Source: an uncultured Devosia sp. (GTDB lineage: Bacteria > Pseudomonadota > Alphaproteobacteria > Rhizobiales > Devosiaceae). Taken from it: a DNA stretch of 5,177 bases. The stretch lies in assembly GCA_946481445.1 (NCBI GenBank), contig CAMLOA010000185.1, positions 1-5,177 on the forward strand. Reading direction: 5' to 3'. The notes under the pieces are model-generated. The model did no database searches. It worked only from the letters and a program-made list of their open reading frames with translations, and was not told where the DNA came from. Position 1 is the stretch's first letter; each line of letters begins with the position of its first letter. Position numbers and translations under genes: made by a program. This document shows, piece after piece, positions 1 to 5,177 of this stretch.

Positions 1-89
1 TCGACTCCGTCACTATCGGCTACCCCTATCCGGGCCTCGAGGAAGAGATGACGGAAGACGCCGCCCCCGAGGAAGACACCCGCGGTTGA
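1..89 (+). CDS. 3' end of an unidentified upstream gene
   Basis: The frame starting at base 3 is open from the window edge to a TGA at 87-89 and encodes 28 residues. It begins DSVTIGYPYPGLEEE and ends in an acidic tail rich in Glu and Asp. G/C dominates the third codon positions, as in the cob genes downstream, which supports real coding. Frame 1 hits a stop near base 49. Frame 2 stays open but reads as an Arg/Pro-rich shadow. Too little is visible to name a family, and I do not recognise the C-terminus. The stop codon lies inside the putative -35 box of the next promoter and no terminator hairpin follows, so some read-through into the riboswitch leader is possible. Confidence 0.6.
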   Translation, partial: DSVTIGYPYPGLEEEMTEDAAPEEDTRG

Positions 90-115
90 CCACGCCCCCC
101 TCGGCGGCGTAACAC
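86..115 (+). promoter_or_regulatory. Candidate sigma-70-type promoter of the cobalt/B12 operon
   Basis: TTGACC at 86-91 matches the usual alphaproteobacterial -35 box. TAACAC at 110-115 is a plausible -10 box, with an 18-nt spacer. Transcription would start near 121-123, almost exactly at the 5' edge of the cobalamin aptamer, as expected for a riboswitch leader. The -35 box includes the TGA stop of the upstream gene, so the regulatory region is very compact. The -10 box is a weak match. The call rests on the two boxes, their spacing and their position relative to the aptamer, not on any measured start site. Confidence 0.42.
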
Positions 116-123
116 TGACCTCA

Positions 124-313
124 CGTTGGTTCCCCGACCCCGTTTGGGCGAAGGGATCAAAAGGGAACACGGTGCGGCGTACCCATCAGGGACCAAATCC
201 GTGGCTGCCCCCGCAACTGTAAGCGGCGAGTGCGACTCGACTATGCCACTGACCCTGGGGTCGGGAAGGCCGATTAGCACCACGACCCGTGAGCCAGGAG
301 ACCTGCCAGCACG
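124..313 (+). promoter_or_regulatory. Cobalamin (B12) riboswitch aptamer
   Basis: This leader shows the conserved pieces of the cobalamin riboswitch in the right order. GGTTCCC is at 128-134, followed by AAAAGGGAACACGGTG at 159-174, in which GGGAA (163-167) pairs with TTCCC (130-134). GCTGCCCCCGCAACTGTAAG lies around 204-223, the signature of the P4-P5 core. CCACTG is at 246-251 and GGGAAGGC at 263-270. The B12 box GCCAGGAGACCTGCC is at 293-307. The closing helix P1 can form between 125-129 and 306-310, with one G-U pair. The length of about 190 nt is normal for the class. Family knowledge: such aptamers bind adenosylcobalamin and turn down B12 synthesis or cobalt transport genes. Lying directly upstream of cbtB, it should control the whole operon. 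The exact ends are approximate. Confidence 0.96.
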
Positions 314-360
314 CAAGTGGGCCAAGGGCCCAAACCTGTTCCGCGCACGGAGGGTGCCGC
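314..360 (+). promoter_or_regulatory. Riboswitch expression platform and cbtB ribosome binding site
   Basis: Two small hairpins sit between the aptamer and the cbtB start. TGGGCC (318-323) pairs with GGCCCA (327-332) around a 3-nt loop. GCAC (345-348) pairs with GTGC (354-357), leaving GGAGG (349-353) in the loop. The Shine-Dalgarno sequence GGAGGG (349-354) lies 6 nt before the ATG at 361 and fixes that start. Neither hairpin is followed by a T run, so an intrinsic terminator is unlikely. Control is more likely at translation initiation, as is common for Gram-negative cobalamin riboswitches. The pairing that would hide the ribosome binding site in the ligand-bound state was not resolved by eye. 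Confidence 0.6.
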
Positions 361-546
361 ATGAATACTACCGCTAACGTCTCGACTGGTCTGCAGTCGC
401 TCTCGCTGTCCCAACGCCTGATCGCAGGCGCGCTGGCGCTTATGCTCGGCCTCGTTCTGCTGGTCGGCACCGGTTTTGCCGGTGACTACCGCCTGCATAA
501 TGGGGCGCATGATACCCGCCACGCCATGGGTTTCCCCTGCCACTGA
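361..546 (+). CDS. cbtB: CbtB, small subunit of predicted cobalt transporter
   Basis: This 61-residue protein has one membrane segment, at about residues 20-40. Its short His-rich C-terminus reads HNGAHDTRHAMGFPCH and supplies His46, His50, Asp51, His54, Cys60 and His61. That tail is the hallmark of the CbtB family, found beside CbtA in B12-regulated cobalt transport loci. The length is typical for the family. These residues are likely metal ligands, which is inference from composition and family. The start at 361 is set by GGAGGG six bases upstream. An in-frame ATG at 289 would add 24 residues, but it falls inside the aptamer and just before the B12 box, so it is not used. It is the first gene of the operon, 24 nt before cbtA. 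The transport role of CbtAB was proposed mainly from genomic context. Confidence 0.93.
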   Translation: MNTTANVSTGLQSLSLSQRLIAGALALMLGLVLLVGTGFAGDYRLHNGAHDTRHAMGFPCH

Positions 547-570
547 GGCAGCTGCAAAGAGAGCTGAGAC

Positions 571-1320
571 ATGTTTCGCAATCTGTTTGTCGCTGCGCTG
601 GTCGCAGCAATTTGTGCTGGCCTTGCCACGTCGGCCTTCCAGGCCTGGCGCGTGACGCCGTTGATCTTTGCCGCTGAATCCTTCGAGGGCGGTAGCCAGG
701 ATGCCCACAGCCATGAGCAAGACGCTGCCGGGCATAGCCATGATGATGGTGCCGCGACCCAGGCCCACGCGCATGGCGATGACGAGTGGATGCCCCAGGA
801 CGGCCTGGAGCGGACCACCTTCACCATCGCCTCCAATATTCTGGCCGCAGCCGGCTACGCGCTGATTCTTGGGGCCGTCTCCATGCTGTTCGGTCTGCCG
901 ATCACGGCGGCCAACGGCCTGGTCTGGGGCATGGCCGGATTTGCCGCCTTCACGCTGGCCCCGGCGCTTGGCCTGCCACCCGGCATGCCCGGCATGCCGG
1001 TGGCCGATACCTTCGCCCGCCAGCTCTGGTGGGCTGGCGCCGCCATTTCGACCGGCGCAGCCCTGGTGCTGCTGGCCAAGATACGGGCGCCCTGGGTCTT
1101 GGTAGTTGCCGTCGCCCTTGTGCTGCTGCCTCACCTGATCGCCACCCCGCAGGTGCCCGACGGCCCCACCTCCGTGCCGCCGCGTATGACGGCTGAGTTC
1201 GTTTCCGCCGTGCTTTTCAATGGCGCCATCTTCTGGGTCGTCCTGGGCCTCGCCTTCGGGCGGGCAGCCGACCATATCGCGGCCCGTCCTGCTGCCCTGC
1301 CCAATGGAGCCAAGGCATGA
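571..1320 (+). CDS. cbtA: CbtA, membrane subunit of predicted cobalt transporter
   Basis: This 249-residue integral membrane protein matches the CbtA family in order of features and in length. A first hydrophobic segment (about 5-24) is followed by a soluble loop with three His-X-His pairs (His46/48, His55/57, His66/68) set among Asp and Glu. Next come segments at about 86-107, 112-132, 150-169, 173-190 and 208-230. The family is usually described with five helices; I count up to six hydrophobic stretches. The His-rich loop is a likely Co(II) capture site (inference). The start has only a weak purine-rich site (AAAGAGAG, 556-563). That site partly lies in the loop of a possible small hairpin, CAGCT (549-553) with AGCTG (562-566). 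The gene follows cbtB closely and its stop overlaps the cobW start by four bases (ATGA), so it should share the riboswitch control. Confidence 0.92.
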   Translation: MFRNLFVAALVAAICAGLATSAFQAWRVTPLIFAAESFEGGSQDAHSHEQDAAGHSHDDGAATQAHAHGDDEWMPQDGLERTTFTIASNILAAAGYALILGAVSMLFGLPITAANGLVWGMAGFAAFTLAPALGLPPGMPGMPVADTFARQLWWAGAAISTGAALVLLAKIRAPWVLVVAVALVLLPHLIATPQVPDGPTSVPPRMTAEFVSAVLFNGAIFWVVLGLAFGRAADHIAARPAALPNGAKA

Positions 1321-2372
1321 CCAAGATCCCCACCACCGTCATCACCGGCTTCCTGGGGGCAGGCAAGACCACGCTTGTCCGCCACCTGCTGGCCCATGCC
1401 CCCAAGGGCAAGCGCATCGCGCTCATCATCAACGAATTCGGCGACCTGGGCGTCGACAAGGATATCCTGGCCGGTTGCGGCGACGAGACCTGTCGCGAAG
1501 AGGACATGGTTGAACTCAGCAACGGCTGCATCTGCTGCACCGTGGCCGACGAATTCATCCCCACCATGCAGGCCCTGCTGGCCCGCCCGGACAAGTTCGA
1601 CCACATCGTCATCGAGACTTCGGGCCTGGCCCTGCCGCAGCCGCTGATCCGCGCCTTCAACTGGCCCGAGATCAAGGCCCAGGTCACCATCGATGGTGTC
1701 GTCACCGTCGCCGACGCGGCCGCCCTCGCGGAGGGCCGCTTTGCCAGCGACGAGGCCGCCGTCGACGCCCAGCGTCGCCAGGACGAAATGCTCGACCACG
1801 AGACGCCCCTGGGAGAATTGTTCGAGGATCAGCTGTCCGTGGCCGACCTGGTCGTGGTCAACAAGACCGACCTGGTCGACCCGGCCATGCTCGAGGTGGT
1901 GGAAGCCAACCTTCGTGCCGAAATGCGGCCGGGCGTCGGGCTCATCCGGGCGCGCAACGGCCATGTCGACATCGCGGCGCTGCTCGGCATGGGCATGGGC
2001 AGCGAGGACGACATCGCCAATCGCCCCAGCCATCACGAACTCGAGCATGGCGGCGAGACCCATGAGCACGACGATTTCGACAGCTTCTCGCTGCGGCTGG
2101 ATTCGGTCGCCGGCAAGGATGACCTGCTGGCTGTGATCGAGGCCACAATTCGCGAGCACGGCATCCTGCGGCTCAAGGGCTTTGCGGCCATTCCCGGAGC
2201 GGCCGCCAGGTTGGCCATCCAGGCCGTGGGACCGCGCGTCACCGCCTATTTCGACCGGCCCTGGAAGGATGGCGAGGTGCGCGAGACCGCCTTGGTGGTG
2301 ATCGGCGAGAGCCCGCTCGATCGCGCCGGCATCACCGCCGGACTGCAAAGGGCGCTGAAGGCGGCCGCCTGA
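1317..2372 (+). CDS. cobW: CobW, cobalt-handling G3E-family GTPase for B12 synthesis
   Basis: This cytosolic P-loop GTPase has 351 residues, the normal CobW length. Walker A is GFLGAGKT (11-18). The metal-binding CxCC motif of the family is CICC (71-74). ETSG at 100-103 is the Walker B-side motif and NKTD at 182-185 is the guanine specificity motif. A His/Glu/Asp-rich stretch (about 239-252) links to the CobW C-terminal domain (about 254-350). Family knowledge: CobW acquires Co(II) in a nucleotide-dependent way and is thought to supply it to cobaltochelatase; related COG0523 proteins often handle zinc. The position between a cobalt transporter and cobN, under a B12 riboswitch, argues for the cobalt member. 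The start overlaps the cbtA stop (ATGA). GGAG at 1306-1309, seven bases upstream, serves as ribosome binding site. All motifs are intact. Confidence 0.95.
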   Translation: MTKIPTTVITGFLGAGKTTLVRHLLAHAPKGKRIALIINEFGDLGVDKDILAGCGDETCREEDMVELSNGCICCTVADEFIPTMQALLARPDKFDHIVIETSGLALPQPLIRAFNWPEIKAQVTIDGVVTVADAAALAEGRFASDEAAVDAQRRQDEMLDHETPLGELFEDQLSVADLVVVNKTDLVDPAMLEVVEANLRAEMRPGVGLIRARNGHVDIAALLGMGMGSEDDIANRPSHHELEHGGETHEHDDFDSFSLRLDSVAGKDDLLAVIEATIREHGILRLKGFAAIPGAAARLAIQAVGPRVTAYFDRPWKDGEVRETALVVIGESPLDRAGITAGLQRALKAAA

Positions 2373-2373
2373 C

Positions 2374-2817
2374 ATGGGCCGGCGCAATGTGTGGCTGGTC
2401 CTCGTGTCGGTGTTTGTCGGGCCGCTGGTCGGCGCGCTGACCTTCATGGCCGTCACCAGCGCCATGGACGCCTTCGTCTATGGGGGCGGGGAGGCAGCCT
2501 ATGGTTTCCTGCGCGAGAATTGGCCCGTCGTCCTGATGGCCGGCTACGTGTTCGGGGCCATTCCCGGGCTTGTCTTCGCCGTCGTCATGATCATCCTCGC
2601 GCGCCATATCCCGCGTACCGGCCAGCGCCTGGTCGCCGCCGCCATCGTGGGTGCGGTGGCCAGCGTCACGATGCTCAGCACGGTCCTGTTCGGCGGGTCG
2701 CTCGGCGGCATGGACTGGATCATGCTGATGGCACTGTCCCTCACCGGCGCGGCCGCGGGCACAGTCAGCCTCGCCCTGGTCGAGTGGCTTGATCCCTTGC
2801 CAGGGCAGGCGCCCTGA
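2374..2817 (+). CDS. Unrecognised four-helix membrane protein between cobW and cobN
   Basis: This 147-residue protein has four likely membrane helices, at about 6-30, 51-76, 86-107 and 113-136. A short soluble loop (31-50) contains a GGGE run, and the C-terminus ends in Pro-rich LPGQAP. It has no Cys, one His (His78) and nine Met, so there is no obvious metal-binding cluster like those in CbtA or CobW. I do not recognise a family. It begins one base after the cobW stop and its stop shares one base with the cobN start, which makes it a genuine, translationally coupled operon member and not a chance frame. The ribosome binding site is weak (GAAGG, 2357-2361), consistent with coupling to cobW. 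A part in cobalt uptake, or in holding the chelatase complex near the membrane, is possible from context alone. Confidence 0.85.
   Translation: MGRRNVWLVLVSVFVGPLVGALTFMAVTSAMDAFVYGGGEAAYGFLRENWPVVLMAGYVFGAIPGLVFAVVMIILARHIPRTGQRLVAAAIVGAVASVTMLSTVLFGGSLGGMDWIMLMALSLTGAAAGTVSLALVEWLDPLPGQAP
2801..2816 (+). promoter_or_regulatory. Hairpin abutting the cobN start codon
   Basis: CAGGGC (2801-2806) and GCCCTG (2811-2816) form a perfect 6-bp GC-rich stem around an AGGC loop. The stem ends immediately before the A of the cobN ATG (2817). It includes two of the three bases of the upstream stop codon (TGA, 2815-2817). The only Shine-Dalgarno-like bases for cobN (AGGGCAGG, 2802-2809) lie in the 5' arm and loop. 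A ribosome finishing the upstream gene would melt the stem, which fits translational coupling. In GC-rich DNA a stem of this size can arise by chance, so the regulatory reading is tentative. Confidence 0.4.
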
Positions 2818-5177
2818 TGCACCTGCTCTCCGCCCAGGCCGGCGCCATCCAGCAGGAAGGCGAGGCCATCGATCTCAACCAGCGCCCGGGCGCGCTGGTC
2901 TTTGCCTCCGCTGCCGATAGCGAACTTGCAATGCTGGCGGCGGCGGCCGACAGGGCAAATGTGGATGGGCTGCGGCTGGCCAATACGCTGCGGCTTTCCA
3001 ACAACCTTTCGGTCGACATGTGGCTGGACAAGACGGTCCGGCATGCCGGCCTGGTCGTGTTGCGGCTCATCGGCGGGGCGGCCTATTTCCAGTATGGCGT
3101 CGATGAACTGACCGCCCTCTGCGCAAATCGCGGGGTTCCGCTGGCGCTGCTGCCCGGCGACGCTAATCCCGATCCCATCCTGCAATCGCGCTCCACCATC
3201 CACCCCGACGACTGGACGCGCCTGCACAGCCTCTTCATCGCCGGCGGCCCCGACAATGCCGACACGATCCTCCAGTCCTTCCATGCCCTGACCGGGGCGG
3301 GGGGAGAGGCTCGCCTATCCGGGATTGTCCCGCGCCCCTTTGCCCGCTTCGGGCTCTGGCATCCGGCCACAGGCATGACGGACGCGGCCGGTCTGCGCGC
3401 GATCCACGGCGAGGCGGATCGGGTGCGGATCCCCATCCTCTTCTATCGCGCGGCCCTGGAAGGCGCCGGAACGGCCACGATCGAAGCGATCATCGCCGAG
3501 CTCGACCGCCAGGGACTGGAGCCGGTCCCGGTGGTCGTCTCCTCGCTCAAGGAGGGCCCGTGCATCCGCTTCGTGCAGGCGGTACTGGCCGAGTTTCCGC
3601 CCGCCGCCATCCTGAGCCTCACCGGCTTTTCGCTGGGCATCGACGGACTGGACGACAAGGCCAACCCGTTTGCCGGCATCGACGCCCCCGTCATCCAGCT
3701 CATCCAGTCCGGCCGCTCGGAAGCACAATGGCGGGGTGATCCGCAGGGCCTGTCGTCCAAGGACATGGCCATGTTCCTGGTCATGCCCGAAGTGGATGGC
3801 CGCATTGGGGGGCTGATCGTCGGCCACAAGGCCGATGCAATCTGGCACGAGCGCTGCCAGGTGCCCTTGTCGGCTTACGCGCCAGACCCCGCCGGAATTG
3901 CCCGGGCCGTGGCCTTGGCGAAGAACTGGGCGCGGCTGCGCCAGACGCCCCGGCAGCAGCGCCGTATCGGCATCGTGCTGGCCAATTATCCGATCCGCGA
4001 CGGGCGTCTCGCCAATGGCGTCGGCTATGACGCACCGGCATCGACGGTGGCGATATTGCAGGCCCTGGAGGCCGACGGCTACGCGGTCGCTGCCTATCCC
4101 CAGGACTCCGCCGACCTGATCGCAGCCTTGCAGGCAGGCCCGACCAATGCCGACCCGCGTCGGGGCGACAGCTCCGTGGTGCTGTCCCTTGCCCGCTACC
4201 GCGCGCTCTTCGCCGACCTTCCCGAGGCCATCCGCACCGCCGTCGATGACCGCTGGGGCGACCCCGCCGCCGATCCGTTCGTGCGTGGCGATGGCTTTCA
4301 CCTTCCCGGCCTGAGGTTCGGCAATGTCGCCCTTATGCTGCAACCGGCGCGCGGCTATCACCTGGACGAAACCGCCAGCTACCATGACCCGGCATTGGTG
4401 CCGCCCCATGCCTATGTCGCGGCTTATCTCTGGCTCCGGCACGAATTTGGCATGCAGGCGCTGATCCACAATGGCAAGCACGGCACGTTGGAGTGGCTGC
4501 CCGGCAAGGCTACGGCGCTGGACGCGGCGAGCTATCCCGATGCGCTCTGGGGGCAGGTGCCCCACCTCTACCCCTTCATCGTCAACGATCCGGGCGAAGG
4601 AACGCAGGCCAAGCGCCGGTCCGGCGCCGTCATCATCGACCACCTCGTGCCGCCGCTGACCCGCGCCGAAACCTATGGCCCGCTCAAGGATCTCGAGGCG
4701 CTGCTGGACGAGTACTATGCCGCGTCCGGCATGGACCGCCGCCGGCTAGGCGATCTCAAGCGCCGTATCCTCGACTTCACCCGCGACAGCCGGCTGGACC
4801 GGGATATCGGGCTGCCGGACGACGAGACGGCAGCGCTGATCAAGATCGACAATTTCCTGTGCGATCTCAAGGAAGCCCAGATCCGGGATGGCCTGCACGT
4901 GTTCGGGCAATCGCCACAGGGTGACCTGGAACGCGACCTGATCGTGGCCTTGGCCCGCGTGCCGCGTGGCGAAGGGCCGGGCGAAGGCTCGCTGATCCGG
5001 GCACTGGCCGACGATCTGAAGCTGGGTTTCGATCCGCTGACGGTCAAGCTCGGGACACCGTGGACCGGCCCAACCCCCACCCTCACTCCCTCCCCACAAG
5101 GGGGAGGGAAGCCTGATCCAGTTCCGCTCGATCATCAGTCGTCTCCCTCCCCTCGATGGGGAGGGATCAAGGGTGAG
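2817..5177 (+). CDS. cobN: CobN, large subunit of aerobic cobaltochelatase (3' end outside window)
   Basis: The frame is open for 787 codons to the window edge; CobN is usually about 1,250-1,300 residues, so roughly 60% is present. With CobS and CobT, CobN uses ATP to insert Co(II) into hydrogenobyrinic acid a,c-diamide in the cytosol. It is the ChlH-like subunit thought to bind the corrin. The N-terminus (MHLLSAQAGAIQ) fits the family and sets the start. Hallmark blocks are HNGKHGTLEWLPGK (551-564), YPFIVNDPGEGTQAKRR (585-601) followed by AVIIDH (604-609), LKEAQIRDGLHVFG (684-697) and LARVPRGEG near 713-721. The ATG overlaps the preceding stop by one base. Oddity: after TPWTGP (residues 747-752) the expected CobN sequence is replaced by a Pro/Gly-rich stretch (753-787) encoded by a palindromic repeat. 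Whether the normal CobN sequence resumes in frame lies beyond the window, so an interrupted gene cannot be excluded. Confidence 0.95.
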   Translation, partial: MHLLSAQAGAIQQEGEAIDLNQRPGALVFASAADSELAMLAAAADRANVDGLRLANTLRLSNNLSVDMWLDKTVRHAGLVVLRLIGGAAYFQYGVDELTALCANRGVPLALLPGDANPDPILQSRSTIHPDDWTRLHSLFIAGGPDNADTILQSFHALTGAGGEARLSGIVPRPFARFGLWHPATGMTDAAGLRAIHGEADRVRIPILFYRAALEGAGTATIEAIIAELDRQGLEPVPVVVSSLKEGPCIRFVQAVLAEFPPAAILSLTGFSLGIDGLDDKANPFAGIDAPVIQLIQSGRSEAQWRGDPQGLSSKDMAMFLVMPEVDGRIGGLIVGHKADAIWHERCQVPLSAYAPDPAGIARAVALAKNWARLRQTPRQQRRIGIVLANYPIRDGRLANGVGYDAPASTVAILQALEADGYAVAAYPQDSADLIAALQAGPTNADPRRGDSSVVLSLARYRALFADLPEAIRTAVDDRWGDPAADPFVRGDGFHLPGLRFGNVALMLQPARGYHLDETASYHDPALVPPHAYVAAYLWLRHEFGMQALIHNGKHGTLEWLPGKATALDAASYPDALWGQVPHLYPFIVNDPGEGTQAKRRSGAVIIDHLVPPLTRAETYGPLKDLEALLDEYYAASGMDRRRLGDLKRRILDFTRDSRLDRDIGLPDDETAALIKIDNFLCDLKEAQIRDGLHVFGQSPQGDLERDLIVALARVPRGEGPGEGSLIRALADDLKLGFDPLTVKLGTPWTGPTPTLTPSPQGGGKPDPVPLDHQSSPSPRWGGIKGE
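5073..5177 (+). repeat. Palindromic repeat element inserted in cobN (right end outside window)
   Basis: The element starts with the arm ACCCCCACCCTCAC (5073-5086), followed by two hairpins with identical 9-bp stems. TCCCTCCCC (5087-5095) pairs with GGGGAGGGA (5101-5109) around ACAAG. The same two arms recur at 5144-5152 and 5158-5166 around TCGAT. About 34 bases of less symmetric sequence (5110-5143) separate them. At the window edge GTGAG (5173-5177) is the complement of CTCAC (5082-5086), so the whole unit is also one larger inverted repeat that should continue past 5177. From general knowledge, short palindromes of this CCCTCCCC/GGGGAGGG type are dispersed between genes in many GC-rich proteobacteria; here one lies inside a coding frame. 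It encodes no protein of its own and looks like a non-autonomous MITE-like or RPE-like element. The left boundary could be off by a few bases. Confidence 0.85.

Noticed and set aside
318..332. Rho-independent terminator as the riboswitch platform
   Set aside because: The TGGGCC/GGCCCA hairpin has no T tract after it (AACCTGTT follows). Translational control near the ribosome binding site is more likely.
126..377. Plus-strand open frame of 83 codons across the leader
   Set aside because: It coincides with the structured cobalamin aptamer and ends just inside cbtB. The conserved sequence there is explained by the RNA, not by a peptide.
289..546. Longer cbtB start at 289 (85 residues)
   Set aside because: The ATG is within the aptamer just before the B12 box and lacks a ribosome binding site. 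The ATG at 361 has GGAGGG at ideal spacing and gives the normal CbtB length.
274..1275. Minus-strand open frame of 333 codons opposite cbtB and cbtA
   Set aside because: It runs through the riboswitch B12 box and antisense to two recognised genes. The composition is unlike a real protein.
1131..2465. Long open frame on the minus strand, 444 codons, opposite cobW
   Set aside because: It lies antisense to cobW, which has all family motifs. The predicted protein is low-complexity and matches nothing recognisable. Such mirror frames are expected in GC-rich coding DNA.
3315..4643. Long open frame on the minus strand, 442 codons, opposite cobN
   Set aside because: It is a shadow of the conserved CobN frame, with Arg/Gly/His-rich composition typical of antisense reading and no domain.
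5087..5109. Intrinsic transcription terminator
   Set aside because: The stem is GC-rich but no T run follows, a second identical stem comes soon after, and the cobN frame continues through it.
5073..5177. CRISPR array start
   Set aside because: Only two stem copies are present, spaced by a single 34-base segment, and the arms are part of one larger inverted repeat. There are no regular direct repeats or spacers.

Overview
The window is GC-rich, with strong G/C preference at third codon positions. It carries a cobalt-uptake and cobalt-insertion locus for aerobic vitamin B12 synthesis. CbtA/CbtB plus CobW and the large cobaltochelatase subunit CobN, the TTGACC-type promoter and the style of intragenic palindromic repeat together suggest an alphaproteobacterium, probably of the order Hyphomicrobiales. 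A Devosia-like genus is my best guess, made from memory of similar proteins and not from any search.

Layout, all on the + strand. Bases 1-89 are the 3' end of an unidentified gene. A candidate promoter (86-115) overlaps its stop codon. Next comes a cobalamin riboswitch (about 124-313) with a short expression platform and a good Shine-Dalgarno sequence (314-360). The operon follows: cbtB (361-546), cbtA (571-1320), cobW (1317-2372), an unrecognised four-helix membrane protein (2374-2817) and cobN (2817 to the window end, incomplete). Gene junctions are +24, -4, +1 and -1 nt, so this is almost certainly one transcript with translational coupling. No gene-free stretch exceeds 300 bases; the longest, 90-360, is filled by the promoter and riboswitch.

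How the parts work together: adenosylcobalamin binding to the leader RNA should reduce expression of the whole operon. CbtAB is a predicted cobalt importer with His-rich metal-binding segments. CobW is a Co(II)-handling GTPase. CobN, with CobS and CobT encoded elsewhere, inserts the cobalt into hydrogenobyrinic acid a,c-diamide. The 147-aa membrane protein lies in the middle of this set and has no assigned role.

The most unusual observation is at the right end. The cobN frame enters a palindromic repeat element (5073 to beyond 5177) directly after a conserved PWTGP motif. The element has nested inverted arms and two hairpins with identical stems. The frame stays open as far as can be seen, so either cobN carries an in-frame palindromic insertion encoding a Pro/Gly-rich segment, or it is broken just beyond the window.
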